This document shows, in pieces, positions 18,992 through 29,228 of a DNA stretch of 64,000 nt. The notes under the pieces are model-generated. The model ran no database searches and was not told the DNA's origin. It saw only the letters and a program-made list of their open reading frames with translations. The DNA lies in NCBI GenBank assembly GCA_002753505.1, contig PEAG01000011.1:1-64000 (forward strand), read 5' to 3'. Origin of the DNA: Magnetococcales bacterium HCHbin5. GTDB taxonomy: Bacteria; Pseudomonadota; Magnetococcia; Magnetococcales; Magnetaquicoccaceae. Each line of letters starts with the position of its first letter. Positions within the stretch are counted from its first letter, which is position 1. The position numbers were made by a program, and so were the translations under genes.

Positions 18992-20962
18992 ATGAGTGAT
19001 GCAGCACAGAAGGAAACCCGGGCCTTTCAAACTGAAGTTCGGCAATTACTGGATCTGATGATCCACTCCTTGTACAGCAACAAGGAGATTTTTTTGCGGG
19101 AATTGATTTCCAATGCCTCGGATGCAGCGGACAAGTTGCGCTTTGCCGCGTTGTCCAATGATGGACTCTATGAGGGCAACCCCAACCTGGAAATTCGGGT
19201 TCTGTTTGACAAGGATGCCCAAACGATCACTGTGGTGGATAACGGTATTGGCATGAACCGGGAAGAGGTCATGACCAATATTGGCACGATTGCCCGCTCC
19301 GGTACCAAGGAGTTTTTGCAATCCCTCTCGGATGAACAGTCCAAGGATGCCAATCTGATCGGTCAGTTCGGGGTGGGATTTTATTCGGCTTTTGTGGTGG
19401 CGGACCATGTGACGGTACTCTCCCGCCGGGCAGGGGACGCGGTGGAGCAGGGTGTCCGCTGGGAGTCGGCCGGTGACGGGGAGTATAGCCTGGAGACGGT
19501 GGAAAAGGCCGAACATGGCACCGAGGTCATTTTGCACTTGCGCGAGGATGAGAAAGAGTTTCTGGACAACTGGCGGTTGCGTTCCGTCATCCGCAAATTT
19601 TCCGATCATGTCTCCTGGCCCATCATGATGCCGGTGGAGTCCCATGACGCCGATGCGGAGACTGATGAGGCGGATGAGAGCGAAGAGGGGGGAGATGCCT
19701 CCGAGGCGGCGAAGACAGAGGAAGAGTCGGCTGCGACGGCGGCAGTTGCCGAGGTCAAATGGGAGAAGGTGAACAAGGCCTCTGCCCTTTGGACCCGCCC
19801 CAAGGCAGAGATCACGGCAGAGGAGTATGCCGAGTTTTACAAACATATTGCGCATGATTTTGAAGAGCCTCTGGTCCATATTCATGCCCGTCTGGAGGGC
19901 AAGTATGACTATACCCTGCTGCTCTATCTGCCCAAGCGGGCCCCGTTTGATCTGTGGGATCGGGATCGCAAGCATGGTGTCAAGCTCTATGTACGTCGGG
20001 TCTTTATCATGGAGGGGGCGGAGGAGTTGATGCCCCGCTATTTGCGTTTTGTGCGGGGATTGATCGATACCTCTGATTTGCCGCTCAACGTTTCCCGGGA
20101 AATTTTGCAGAAAAACCAGATTGTGGAGGCGATTCGCAAGGGTGCGGTCGGCAAGGTGCTGGGTCTGCTGGAGGAGTTGGCGGAGAAAGAGCAGGAACAA
20201 TATCAGACTTTCTGGAAAATCTTTGGCAAGGTACTCAAAGAGGGGATTATCGAGGATTTTACCAACAAGGCCCGTGTTGCCAAGTTGTTGCGCTTTTCCA
20301 CCACCCATACCGATGCCGAAGAGCAGACCGTTTCGCTGGCTGACTATGTTGCCCGCATGAAACCGGAGCAGGAGAAGATCTACTATGTGACCGGTGAGAC
20401 CCACGTGGCGGCCCGCAAGAGCCCCCACCTGGAAATTTTCCGCAAAAAAGGGATCGAGGTGTTGTTGCTGTCGGATCGGGTGGATGAGTGGTTTGTCTCC
20501 CACCTGCACGACTTTGACGGCAAGTCTCTGCAGTCGGTGACCAAGGGGGATCTGGATCTGGGCAAGTTGGATGATGACACCCAGAAAAAAGAGCGGGAAG
20601 AGACCGAAAACCGGTTCAAGGATCTGGTCACCCGGATCAAGGACTCCTTGGGAGAGACCGTCAAAGAGGTTCGCACAACCCATCGTCTGGTGGACTCCCC
20701 CTCCTGCCTGGTGGGAGGGGAGTACGATATGAGTGCCACCATGGAGCGCATTCTCAAGGATGCCGGCCAGGAGATTCCCGGTGCCAAGCGTATCCTGGAG
20801 GTCAATCCGGAGCATCCTTTGGTGGCGCGGTTGCAGGGAGAGGCGGAAGGGGTTCGCTTTGATGATCTGTGCCACATTCTCTACAATCAGGCCCTGTTGT
20901 GTGAGGGGGGGCAGATTGAGGATCCGGCGGATTTTGTTCGCCGTCTCAACAACCTGCTGTAA
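18992..20962 (+). CDS. htpG: Chaperone HtpG (bacterial Hsp90)
   Basis: A 656-residue Hsp90. The GHKL ATPase domain (residues 1-220) carries [17 protein letters not shown] and [11 protein letters not shown]; the middle and C-terminal dimerisation domains follow. Between the ATPase and middle domains lies an extra acidic linker of about 35 residues, rich in Asp, Glu and Ala (after [10 protein letters not shown]), where E. coli HtpG has only a few residues. Two ATGs nine bases apart are possible; [13 protein letters not shown] fits family alignments better, the earlier one sits very near the GGAGG site. A heat-shock-type promoter precedes it and a strong hairpin follows. Confidence 0.96.
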   Translation: MSDAAQKETRAFQTEVRQLLDLMIHSLYSNKEIFLRELISNASDAADKLRFAALSNDGLYEGNPNLEIRVLFDKDAQTITVVDNGIGMNREEVMTNIGTIARSGTKEFLQSLSDEQSKDANLIGQFGVGFYSAFVVADHVTVLSRRAGDAVEQGVRWESAGDGEYSLETVEKAEHGTEVILHLREDEKEFLDNWRLRSVIRKFSDHVSWPIMMPVESHDADAETDEADESEEGGDASEAAKTEEESAATAAVAEVKWEKVNKASALWTRPKAEITAEEYAEFYKHIAHDFEEPLVHIHARLEGKYDYTLLLYLPKRAPFDLWDRDRKHGVKLYVRRVFIMEGAEELMPRYLRFVRGLIDTSDLPLNVSREILQKNQIVEAIRKGAVGKVLGLLEELAEKEQEQYQTFWKIFGKVLKEGIIEDFTNKARVAKLLRFSTTHTDAEEQTVSLADYVARMKPEQEKIYYVTGETHVAARKSPHLEIFRKKGIEVLLLSDRVDEWFVSHLHDFDGKSLQSVTKGDLDLGKLDDDTQKKEREETENRFKDLVTRIKDSLGETVKEVRTTHRLVDSPSCLVGGEYDMSATMERILKDAGQEIPGAKRILEVNPEHPLVARLQGEAEGVRFDDLCHILYNQALLCEGGQIEDPADFVRRLNNLL

Positions 20963-20977
20963 ATACGGTACCTGCAA

Positions 20978-21010
20978 GGCGGGGAGGCGACGGTTTGTTG
21001 CCTCCCCGCC
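20978..21010 (+). terminator. Hairpin after htpG
   Basis: A 14-base-pair stem (GGCGGGGAGGCGAC with GTTGCCTCCCCGCC, one G-T pair) and a five-base loop begin 16 bases after the htpG stop. No T run follows, but the stem is very stable. Confidence 0.7.
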
Positions 21011-21054
21011 GTTGGCCAATCGCCGGATAACCATGGGATGGATGGGGTGACAGG

Positions 21055-21309
21055 GTGGCAAATGAATCGGTAGAGGATGTGGAAGCGGAGCAGTTGCGCC
21101 TGTTGATCGAGCGCATCGAGCGTCTGGAGGAGGAGAAGGCTGTACTGGCGGATCATGTGCGGGAGGTGTATGCAGAGGCCAAAACCACTGGTTTTGATCC
21201 AAAGATTATCCGCAAGGTGATCCGTCTGCGCAAGATGGATCCCCACGATGTGGATGCAGAGGAGACCTTGATCCAGGTCTACAAAAAGGCGTTGGGCATG
21301 ATGCCGTAG
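21055..21309 (+). CDS. GapR-like nucleoid protein (DUF2312)
   Basis: An 84-residue helical protein starting at GTG. The core ERIERLEEEKAVLADHVREV, then YAEAKTTGFDPKIIRKVIRLR and the ending ALGMMP, are diagnostic of DUF2312, the GapR family. GapR of Caulobacter binds overtwisted AT-rich DNA ahead of polymerases and helps type II topoisomerases. The family is mostly alphaproteobacterial, which bears on the lineage of this genome. It lies alone between the htpG hairpin and the carbon-uptake operon. Confidence 0.9.
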   Translation: MANESVEDVEAEQLRLLIERIERLEEEKAVLADHVREVYAEAKTTGFDPKIIRKVIRLRKMDPHDVDAEETLIQVYKKALGMMP

Positions 21310-21403
21310 GGAGTGTGGTTACCAAGATTTGCCGCAGGTTGGCCGCAACACACGGTCCGATTCGCGGCCTGCGCCGTTTAAAGGAGTGGTTGACCAGCCA
21401 TTC

Positions 21404-22864
21404 ATGATAAAACCACTGACCTGGATGCTCTTGCTGCCCCTGTTGGGGGCGATCGTGATTGGCCTGCTGCCAAACCGGTATGCGGCATACAGTCGTGCCG
21501 TTGCGCTGCTCTGTGCGGGGCTGGTTTTGTTGCTGGCCTGGGGGTTGTTGGCGACCTTTGATCCCACTACTGCCGCGTTGCAGTTTGTGGAACGGGAGCT
21601 GTGGCCGATGCAGGCCGGTTCCTATCTGCTTGCTGTTGATGGTTTTTCCCTTCCCATGCTCCTGCTGGCCACGCTGTTGGCCTTCGTTGCCCTGCTGGCC
21701 TCGGCCTCCATCCGCGATCAACCGCAAGGATTTTACCTGTTCATGCTGCTGCTGGAACTGGGCATGCTGGGCGTTTTTATGGCCCAGGATTGGTCCCTGT
21801 TCTATATTTTCTGGGAATTTACCCTGATTCCGCTTTTTTTTCTGCTCAACCGCTGGGGCGGCCTGCGCCGTCAACATGCGGCCCTCAACTTTGTCCTCTA
21901 TACCATGGGGGGCTCGGTCTTTTTGTTGATCAGCCTGTTGCTGGGGTTTGACGCTGCGCAGGCCAACAGCTTTGCCATGGCAGAGATGGCCGCCGGTCTG
22001 CATGCCGCGTCGGACAAGACGCAAATCATTATTTTTCTCGGCTTTTTGCTTGGGTTTGGGGTCAAAATGCCCATTGTGCCGCTGCATGGTTGGCTTCCCC
22101 TGGCCCATGTAGAGGCTCCCACTCCGGTGAGCATTTTGCTCTCCGGGGTGTTGCTGAAGATGGGTTCCTATGGCTTGATTCGAGCGGCGGCTCTGTTGCC
22201 GAAAGCCACGCTGCTGTTGCAGGGCAGCTTGATGGTGTTGGCCCTGATTGCGGTCATCTATGGGGCTGTGCTGGCCTGGCGTCAAACCGATCTGAAGGCG
22301 ATGGTGGCCTACTCTTCCATCAGCCATATGGGTGTGGTGTTGCTCGGCATCGCCTCCCTGAACAGCATCGGTTTGCTGGGAGCCGTCACCCAGATGGTGG
22401 CCCATGGTTTGTCGGCGGCCCTGCTGTTTTTGCTGGTGGGGTTGCTCTATCAGCGTACCCACAGCCGGGAGGTGGGTGACTATGGCTCCCTGTTGCCGAC
22501 AACGCCCCGTTTCGCCCTGCTGATTGCCTCTGCTTTTGTGGCCACCATCGGGATGCCGGGTACCATCGGTTTTATCGCCGAATGGCATGTGATGATCGGA
22601 GCCTTTCAGCAGTGGGGCTGGCTGGTGCTGTTTCTCAGCCTGGGCATGCTCATCAGTGCGGCCTATTCTGTTCGTACCGTCGGTCAGTTGTGTACCGGTC
22701 CGGCCCACGCCCAACCGTTGGCCGATCTTGGTCGGCTGGAGAGCCTGACCGGGGGGCTGCTGATCGCCTGGACGGTGCTGTTGGGGCTGGTGACGGCTCC
22801 GTTGTTGCAGTTGATGAGCGGTTCTGTCGGCCAGTTTGTTCTCCTGTTCGGGAGGCATCCCTGA
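21404..22864 (+). CDS. NuoM-like antiporter subunit 1 of the DAB cluster
   Basis: A 486-residue membrane protein with about 14 hydrophobic segments, of the NuoM/MrpD proton-translocating family. The charged residues of the family are present: Glu in FWEFTLIPL (TM5), Lys in GVKMPIVPLHGWLP (TM7), Lys in GVLLKMGSYG (TM8) and Glu in FIAEWHVM (TM12). It is therefore a plausible active proton channel. The start is the ATG of MIKPLTWMLLLPL, with AAGGAG 17 bases ahead; longer in-frame starts add non-hydrophobic residues. Its stop overlaps the dabA start by one base (TGATG), so it belongs with the DUF2309 transporter and not with a complex I operon. Confidence 0.88.
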   Translation: MIKPLTWMLLLPLLGAIVIGLLPNRYAAYSRAVALLCAGLVLLLAWGLLATFDPTTAALQFVERELWPMQAGSYLLAVDGFSLPMLLLATLLAFVALLASASIRDQPQGFYLFMLLLELGMLGVFMAQDWSLFYIFWEFTLIPLFFLLNRWGGLRRQHAALNFVLYTMGGSVFLLISLLLGFDAAQANSFAMAEMAAGLHAASDKTQIIIFLGFLLGFGVKMPIVPLHGWLPLAHVEAPTPVSILLSGVLLKMGSYGLIRAAALLPKATLLLQGSLMVLALIAVIYGAVLAWRQTDLKAMVAYSSISHMGVVLLGIASLNSIGLLGAVTQMVAHGLSAALLFLLVGLLYQRTHSREVGDYGSLLPTTPRFALLIASAFVATIGMPGTIGFIAEWHVMIGAFQQWGWLVLFLSLGMLISAAYSVRTVGQLCTGPAHAQPLADLGRLESLTGGLLIAWTVLLGLVTAPLLQLMSGSVGQFVLLFGRHP

Positions 22865-25800
22865 TGCAGCCGGAGCCGCTCACCGACCGGGTTCCCATGC
22901 GTCAGCAACTGTTGGCGTGGCTGGGCCATCTGGAACACCATTTACCCGGCCAGGCTCCCCTGGGTGATTTTATTCACCATAATACCCTGCATGGTTTTCA
23001 ACAGCTGCCTTTTGCGGAGGCGTTGCAGCAGGCCCGGCGGATAACAGGTCTGGCGGGCTACTGGCCCGTCGAGCAGTTTCGGGCCAGCTTTGCACAAGGA
23101 CGGATCGACTGGTCGGACCTGGAAGCGGAGTTGCGCCTGTGCCCGGATCTGCAGGTGGATGAGGTGGTGGCGACGCCGCCACGGGGGCCACTGCGTCGCC
23201 TGGATCTCTACCGAATCCTGCTGTTGCATGATCTGGCACCGCTGGAGGCGTGCCAACTGCGTTGGCAACAACAGGAACATGGGGCCTTGAGCCGCTTGCA
23301 GGCAGATCTGGCCCCGGAGATTCGTCAGCATTGGCGTACTGCAGTGGGGAGCGGGGAGGCTGCCGCCTTGACTGCGCTCTGGCAGCTCTGTTTGGCACCG
23401 TTTGACCTCTACCCGGGCCGTCACCACCCGGAAGCCCATTTGGAGGATCTGCTGGGCTATTTTTCGCCCGAATCGGTGCAAGGTTCCGAACTGGACAAGC
23501 AGCTTTTCGCCACCCTGGTGCGGGATGAGGCCAGTACCCTGATGGATCGGCTGCTGTTGCGGCTGGGACCGGAATTGACCCTGAGCCATGTGTTGGCCCT
23601 GCTGACCGGGGAGGATATTTTTGATTCGGTGCGGCCGTTGTTGGTTCGCCATGTGGCCGCCTATCTGGATCAAGGCATGGCGGCCTGGCCCTATCCCGAC
23701 CGTGAGAAGGGATTTTTTGCCGCCTGGCGCAGCAAGGCCATGGCCGACTGGTCTTTTGTGCCGGAAGAGTTGACCCAGTGGCGCGAGGAGATCCGCACGC
23801 TGAGCGATGATCCCGTTGACAGCGTGATGACCCTGCTCGGTCGGCTGGGGTTGCCGGAAAAACAGTGGACCGCCTACCTGGAGCGGTTGGCACTGCGGCT
23901 GCCGGGTTGGTCGGGTATGGTCGCATGGCGGGCGCACCATCCGGGTTATGAGGGGCTCTGCCCGGAGCGGGTGCAGATGATGGATTATCTGGCAATCAGC
24001 CTGGTGCTGGAACGTCTCTATGCCCTGCGACTGTGTCGGCGGCATTGGCAGTTGGAACCCCGTCTGGAGCTGTTGCAGGGCTATTTTGCCAGACACAGCG
24101 GTGAATTTCTGGTACGCTGGTCGCTGTATAACGAGCCGTTGCCGGAATATATGGCCTCTTATGCCGAGGGTCTGCTGGGGCAATCGGCTGAACATCCGCC
24201 CAAAGAGGAGGCGTGGTACGCCCTGGCGCGCATGTTGCGGATTGGTCGTCATGGCCTGGGTGGTGGGCAGGTGCGCTCCGCCTCCACCCACGCCTGGCCC
24301 CTTTTCTTGTTGGCCCAGCATCTGGGGATGACCCCTGCCGAGTGGGCACGCCTGAGTCGGCAGGAGGTGGAGGTTTGGCTGGACTGTTTGCAGCGTCTGA
24401 CTCCGGACCGGGCCAGTCAACTGTGGCTGTACGCCTATGAACGCCATTACCGCAACCAGATTTTTAATGCCCTGCTGCAAAACGAGGGGCGCGGGCGGTG
24501 GCTCAAGCGGCATGAGCCGCCCGCCGGCCAGCTGATTTTTTGCATGGACGAACGGGAGGAGGGGATTCGCCGTCATCTGGAAGAGGCGGATCCGCAGCTC
24601 GAAACCCTGGGCGCAGCCGGCTTTTTTGGCGTACCCATCTACTGGCAGGGGCTGGCGGATCGGCGACCTGCTCCCCTCTGTCCGGTCGTGGTGACCCCGC
24701 TCCATCAGGTGCGCGAAGAGCCTCTGGGTGCGGTTGCAGGGGAGCAGGGGGCTCGGACAGGCCATCCGCAGCGGCAAAAACTTTATCAAAAGATGATGGA
24801 AAAGCTGGATCAGGGAACCCGTTTGGGGCTGCTCAGCCCGTTGTGGGTGGTGCTGGCCGCGCCGGGTGCGCTGCTGGTGCTGATTGGCAAACTGTTGGCT
24901 CCCCGGCGCACCGGGCGTTGGTTGACCCGGTTGCGGGGCTGGTTTAACCGGCCCGTGGCGGTCCGGTTGACCTTGAACGCCCCTGCGGATGCCCCTCCGG
25001 CGGTTGTGGGTCAGCCACGTCTCGGTTTTACCGATCAGGAACAGGCCGAGCGGGTGGCCAATTTTTTGCGGTCCATCGGTCTGACCGACCAGTTTGCACC
25101 GCTGGTGGTGCTGGTGGGGCATGGCTCCAGCAGTCAGAACAATCCCCACCGGGCCGCTTATAATTGTGGTGCCTGCAGCGGTCGCCATGGGGGGCCCAAT
25201 GCCCGGGTCTTTGCCGCCATGGCCAATCGACCGGCTGTTCGGGCCCTGTTGAGTCAGCGGGGTATCCGGATTCCGGCGGAGAGTTGGTTTTTGGGGGCGG
25301 AACACAACACCGCCAGTGAAGCGATCCACTGGTTTGATCTGGCCGCATTGCCGCCCCATGGCCAGATCCCGTTGGCGCGTCTGCAACAGGCGTTGACACG
25401 GGCCTGTGCTGGTTCAGCCCAGGAGCGCAGTCGTCGCCTGGCCTCGGCCCCCCGGCATCCCACACCGCTGCAGGCCTTGAACCATGTGATGGGGCGCAGC
25501 CATGATTTCAGTCAGAGCCGCCCGGAGTTGGGCCATGTCACCAACGCCGTGGCCCTGATCGGACGGCGGGCAGTGGCCCAGGGGCTCTTTCTGGATCGGC
25601 GCATGTTTCTGATCTCTTATGATCCGAGCCAGGATCCGGAGGGTACCATTGTGGAAAACATATTGCTGGCCGCTGGCCCCGTCGGGGCCGGCATCAGCCT
25701 GGAGTACTATTTTTCCACCGTCAACAATGCGGGGTTTGGTTCAGGCAGCAAAGTGACCCATAACGTGACCGGGTTTTTGGGGGTGATGGAGGGCACCGAT

Positions 25801-26142
25801 TCGGATCTGCGTACCGGTCTGCCCAAGCAGATGATAGAGATCCACGAAGCCATGCGACTGCTGGTGATTGTCGAACAGAGTCCACAGCTGCTCAGTCGCA
25901 TTCACGCCCGGCAGGAGGCGGTGCGGGAGTTGGTGGATAATGGTTGGATTGTGTTGGCGGCCAAAGAGCCTGAGGTGGCCCGAGTCCACCTGTTCAGGCC
26001 GGGAGTCGGCTGGCAACTGTGGTCGGAGCCGGTGCAGTCGCTGGCGACTGTCGCTACTTCGGCGGCCTGGTATCAGGGGCGCGATGGCCCGCTGCCACCG
26101 GTTTTTATTGCGCCAGAGGCGGAGGCGGCCACGCATGGTTGA
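22864..26142 (+). CDS. dabA: DabA: DUF2309 subunit of the DAB inorganic-carbon pump
   Basis: A large cytoplasmic-face protein of 1092 residues (DUF2309/UPF0753). It begins with FIHHNTLHGFQ, a family hallmark. The beta-carbonic-anhydrase-like zinc site is complete: Cys560 and Asp562 in FCMDER, His753 in VGHGSSS, and Cys768 in YNCGACSG. DAB complexes couple the proton or cation gradient to one-way hydration of CO2 to bicarbonate, raising internal inorganic carbon for autotrophic fixation. The family is usually about 800-1000 residues, so this is a long member. It lies between two antiporter-type genes, with overlaps on both sides (one and eight bases). Confidence 0.95.
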   Translation: MQPEPLTDRVPMRQQLLAWLGHLEHHLPGQAPLGDFIHHNTLHGFQQLPFAEALQQARRITGLAGYWPVEQFRASFAQGRIDWSDLEAELRLCPDLQVDEVVATPPRGPLRRLDLYRILLLHDLAPLEACQLRWQQQEHGALSRLQADLAPEIRQHWRTAVGSGEAAALTALWQLCLAPFDLYPGRHHPEAHLEDLLGYFSPESVQGSELDKQLFATLVRDEASTLMDRLLLRLGPELTLSHVLALLTGEDIFDSVRPLLVRHVAAYLDQGMAAWPYPDREKGFFAAWRSKAMADWSFVPEELTQWREEIRTLSDDPVDSVMTLLGRLGLPEKQWTAYLERLALRLPGWSGMVAWRAHHPGYEGLCPERVQMMDYLAISLVLERLYALRLCRRHWQLEPRLELLQGYFARHSGEFLVRWSLYNEPLPEYMASYAEGLLGQSAEHPPKEEAWYALARMLRIGRHGLGGGQVRSASTHAWPLFLLAQHLGMTPAEWARLSRQEVEVWLDCLQRLTPDRASQLWLYAYERHYRNQIFNALLQNEGRGRWLKRHEPPAGQLIFCMDEREEGIRRHLEEADPQLETLGAAGFFGVPIYWQGLADRRPAPLCPVVVTPLHQVREEPLGAVAGEQGARTGHPQRQKLYQKMMEKLDQGTRLGLLSPLWVVLAAPGALLVLIGKLLAPRRTGRWLTRLRGWFNRPVAVRLTLNAPADAPPAVVGQPRLGFTDQEQAERVANFLRSIGLTDQFAPLVVLVGHGSSSQNNPHRAAYNCGACSGRHGGPNARVFAAMANRPAVRALLSQRGIRIPAESWFLGAEHNTASEAIHWFDLAALPPHGQIPLARLQQALTRACAGSAQERSRRLASAPRHPTPLQALNHVMGRSHDFSQSRPELGHVTNAVALIGRRAVAQGLFLDRRMFLISYDPSQDPEGTIVENILLAAGPVGAGISLEYYFSTVNNAGFGSGSKVTHNVTGFLGVMEGTDSDLRTGLPKQMIEIHEAMRLLVIVEQSPQLLSRIHARQEAVRELVDNGWIVLAAKEPEVARVHLFRPGVGWQLWSEPVQSLATVATSAAWYQGRDGPLPPVFIAPEAEAATHG

Positions 26143-27682
26143 CGCAAGCTGGATCGGTTTGGTTCCCCTGTTGCCGGCTTTGTCGGCCGGCTGGATTGGC
26201 ATCGCCCTGTTGGGCGGCTGGCAGCAAGGAGAGCGGGGAGAGCGGGTTACCGCCCGGGTGGCCTTGTGGGGGGTGGGGTTGGCATTGGGGTTGTTGCTGC
26301 TGTTGGATCTCGATGCCCTGTTGCTGGCGCGGACACCGGGCAGTATTGCGCTTTTTCCCTGGATGGATACCGTCGGTTATCGGGTGATGGTCAGCTTTAT
26401 CCTGGACCCGCTCGGATTGGCACTCTCGACTCTGGCGGCTCTGCTCTGTTGGTTGACCGTGCGTTTTGCCGTCTGCTATCTGCATCGTGAGGCGGCTTTC
26501 CAACGATTTTTTGCTTCGTTAAGCCTGTTTGCATCGGGGCTGCTGCTTTTTTTGTTGGCAGGCAACGCGGTGTTGGCGTTTGTGGGCTGGGAACTGATGG
26601 GGTTGACCTCCTACCTGTTGATTGGCTACGCCAATGAACGGTCCCAGGCGACTGGCAACGCCACCCGGGTTTTGCTGACCAATCGGATCGGGGATGCCGG
26701 GTTTCTGGCGGGCATTTTGTTCTCTTACGTCTGGTTGGGGGGGGGCGAGTGGGGCGATATTGCCGGCGGATTTGCCCTGCTCAGCTCTCTGCAACTGGGT
26801 ATATTGGCCGGGGGATTTGTGCTGGCGGCTCTGGTCAAGTCGGCGCAGTTTCCCTTTGCGGCCTGGGTCGGGCGCGCCCTGGAGGGACCGACCCCCTCCA
26901 GTGCCGCTTTTTATGGTGCCCTGATGATTCATGCCGGGGTTTTTTTGCTGCTGCGTCTGCAAGATCTGATTGCCCAATCCCCGTTTCTGATGGTCGTGCT
27001 CTGCCTGTTGGGCCTGCTCACTGTTCTCTATGGCCTGTTGGTGGGTCTGGTGCAGACCGATGTCAAGAGCGGCTTGATCGCTGCCGGGCAAACCCAGGTG
27101 GGCTGGATGTTTCTGGCCTGCGGTTTGGGTTGGTTTGACTGGGCGGCCTGGCACCTGGCGGCCCATGCCGGCTGGCGTCTCTATCAGGTGTTGAATGCGC
27201 CATCTTACATGCACCTGTTGCCGGGCCCCACCCGCCCGGTCTGGGTTGCGCTGCATCGGCGACAGGGGTTGTATGCCGCCGCCATCGCACGCTTCTGGTT
27301 GGACCCCCTGACGGATGTGCTGATCACCCGTCCCACCCAGAACCTGGCACGAGACCTACAGAGCCTTGACGATAACCTGGTCAACCGGTTGCTGGGCAAT
27401 GGTGCCATGGAGCGCATTCTGTTTGGGCAACTCCATGCCAGCCGTCCGACGGAAAAACCGGGCCACCGGCAGGTGCAAGGGGTTGGTCTGTTTGGTGCCC
27501 TTTTGGAGGCCCTCGCCAATCGGTTGCAGTGGCTGGAGCAGCTTGTCTTGCGGATGGGCGGCGAAGGCTCTGTGCGGAGCGTGGCCCAACTGGGCGACTA
27601 TTTGTTGCGGATTGATCGTCTGTTCAGCGAACCGCGTTACCTGGTGTTGATGATCCTGATAACCTTTGTTGTGGCATTGTAG
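26135..27682 (+). CDS. dabB: DabB: NuoL/NdhF-like membrane partner of DabA
   Basis: A 515-residue polytopic protein of the NuoL/MrpA type that overlaps dabA by eight bases. It keeps Glu in FVGWELMGLTSYLLIG and Lys in VKSAQFPFAAWV, with the EGPTPSSAAFYGA block of NuoL. It lacks the long C-terminal lateral helix of NuoL and ends with a hydrophobic segment (LVLMILITFVVAL). DabB is the cation-translocating half of DAB pumps; its pairing with DabA is the defining gene arrangement. Confidence 0.93.
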   Translation: MVDASWIGLVPLLPALSAGWIGIALLGGWQQGERGERVTARVALWGVGLALGLLLLLDLDALLLARTPGSIALFPWMDTVGYRVMVSFILDPLGLALSTLAALLCWLTVRFAVCYLHREAAFQRFFASLSLFASGLLLFLLAGNAVLAFVGWELMGLTSYLLIGYANERSQATGNATRVLLTNRIGDAGFLAGILFSYVWLGGGEWGDIAGGFALLSSLQLGILAGGFVLAALVKSAQFPFAAWVGRALEGPTPSSAAFYGALMIHAGVFLLLRLQDLIAQSPFLMVVLCLLGLLTVLYGLLVGLVQTDVKSGLIAAGQTQVGWMFLACGLGWFDWAAWHLAAHAGWRLYQVLNAPSYMHLLPGPTRPVWVALHRRQGLYAAAIARFWLDPLTDVLITRPTQNLARDLQSLDDNLVNRLLGNGAMERILFGQLHASRPTEKPGHRQVQGVGLFGALLEALANRLQWLEQLVLRMGGEGSVRSVAQLGDYLLRIDRLFSEPRYLVLMILITFVVAL

Positions 27683-27689
27683 GGATGCA

Positions 27690-29228
27690 ATGATTGCTGA
27701 GATCCCATGGACAGATCAGAGCCCCTGGCCCGTGCTGGCTCTGTTGCAGTGGTTTCCTCTGGGGGCGGCGGTGTTGGTCTCACGCATTCGGGGGGACCGC
27801 GCAGCGTTTGGGGTATCCATGCTGTTGGCGACCCTGGAGGGGGTTGGTGCGCTTTATCTCTATCTGCTGTTTGACCCCGCCCGGTCCGACTTTCAACTGG
27901 CTGAACGGCTTACGCTCTGGGGACCGCTGGCTTACCATGCGGCGGCGGATGGGATGACGGTGCTGTTCATGTTGCTGACCGCTTTGCTCTCTCTGTTGGC
28001 GATTCCGTATGGTTGGGTCAGGCCCTTTCGGCCGCAAAACCGGTTTTTGACCATTCTGTTTATCGGGGAGGCGGCCTTGATGAGCCAGTTTGCCACCCTG
28101 GATCTGCTCTGGTTTGTGCTGTTTTCGGTGGTGCAGGTGGGGCTGGCTGGTTATTTGATGCATTTGTGGTCAGCTTCGCCGGAGGAGGCCACCTCGCTGA
28201 GCCGTTTTTTTGAGTTTATGGGGGTGGGATTCTTGTTGTTGGTGTTGGGCATGCTGATTTTGGGGTGGGCCCACTATGATGCGACGGGGGTGTGGCGTTT
28301 TGATCTGCTGTCGTTGATGGAAAATCCCCTGCCTGTACATTTTCAAACCAGTGTTTTTTTTCTGCTTTTTTATGGATTAGGCATTCGCATCCCGCTGTTT
28401 CCGCTCCATGGCTGGTTGCCCATGGTGGCGGAACGGGGGACGGTGGTGTTGGCACTGGTTTTTTTGTTGGGGGTCAAGAGCGGTTTTTATGGCATGTTGC
28501 GTTTTCTGTTTCCGTTGGTGCCGGTTCCGGTTCACCGCTGGCAGCTGGTGGTGGTGGTGATTGCGACGATTGGCATTTTTTATGCGGCGTGGCTCGCCAT
28601 GATGCAACAAAATTTGCGTCGCATGATGGCTTATGCGGTGATCAGTCATACCGATATTTTGTTGATTGGCCTGTTCAGTTTGCAGGCCCATGCTTTTCAG
28701 GGGACGCTGTTGTTGATCGGCAATTTCGGGTTGGCGGTGGCGACCCTTTTTTTCATGATCGGGCTGATCAACCGGCGAACCCAGACGGTTATGCTCTCCA
28801 GGCTGGGGGGATTGTTCAGTCGATTGCCGTTGATTGGCGTGGCCTTTTTTGTCGCCGGTTTGGCCATCATCGGCATGCCCGGCACCCCTGGGTTTGATGC
28901 GACCCACCTGTTGATGGAGGCTGCCATGCGCCGTTTTGGGGCCCTGATCACCATTGCAGCGGCCCTGGGCAATGTGGCTTCGGCGGCATTTTTGTTGTGG
29001 TCTTTTCAGCGTGTTTTTATCGCTTCACCCGGGGATGTTTCCCATTCCGTGCAATCAGTGGGTCGCTCTCATCGGTTGGAGCTGTTTTTGGCTGTCACCC
29101 TGATTGGGGTGCAATTGACTGCCGGTTTTTATTCCGAGCCGTGGCTGCGTCTGGTGGAGCGGACCGCGCAGGGGATGGCGGCTCCGTACGCGCTTTATGG
29201 AGAAGAGTTGCAACGGGGGCATGAGTGA
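27690..29228 (+). CDS. NuoM-like subunit 2 of the DAB cluster, key charges lost
   Basis: A 512-residue membrane protein of the NuoM/NuoL superfamily, seven bases after dabB. Three of the charged residues used for proton transfer are changed: the TM5 Glu aligns with Val147 (FVLFSVVQVGL), the TM7 Lys is Arg233 (GIRIPLFPLHGWLP) and the TM12 Glu falls in FDATHLLM with no Glu. The TM8 Lys (GVKSGFYG) remains. It may be a structural or modified channel subunit. The frame starts at MIAEIPWTD with AGGG five bases ahead. Alternatives are a divergent HyfB- or MrpD-like protein. Confidence 0.82.
   Translation: MIAEIPWTDQSPWPVLALLQWFPLGAAVLVSRIRGDRAAFGVSMLLATLEGVGALYLYLLFDPARSDFQLAERLTLWGPLAYHAAADGMTVLFMLLTALLSLLAIPYGWVRPFRPQNRFLTILFIGEAALMSQFATLDLLWFVLFSVVQVGLAGYLMHLWSASPEEATSLSRFFEFMGVGFLLLVLGMLILGWAHYDATGVWRFDLLSLMENPLPVHFQTSVFFLLFYGLGIRIPLFPLHGWLPMVAERGTVVLALVFLLGVKSGFYGMLRFLFPLVPVPVHRWQLVVVVIATIGIFYAAWLAMMQQNLRRMMAYAVISHTDILLIGLFSLQAHAFQGTLLLIGNFGLAVATLFFMIGLINRRTQTVMLSRLGGLFSRLPLIGVAFFVAGLAIIGMPGTPGFDATHLLMEAAMRRFGALITIAAALGNVASAAFLLWSFQRVFIASPGDVSHSVQSVGRSHRLELFLAVTLIGVQLTAGFYSEPWLRLVERTAQGMAAPYALYGEELQRGHE

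Noticed and set aside
22942-25386. An 814-codon minus-strand open frame inside dabA
   Set aside because: It is the antisense shadow of a GC-rich gene; the peptide is Gln/His/Arg/Pro-rich with no recognisable domain, while the plus strand encodes a full DabA with its zinc site.
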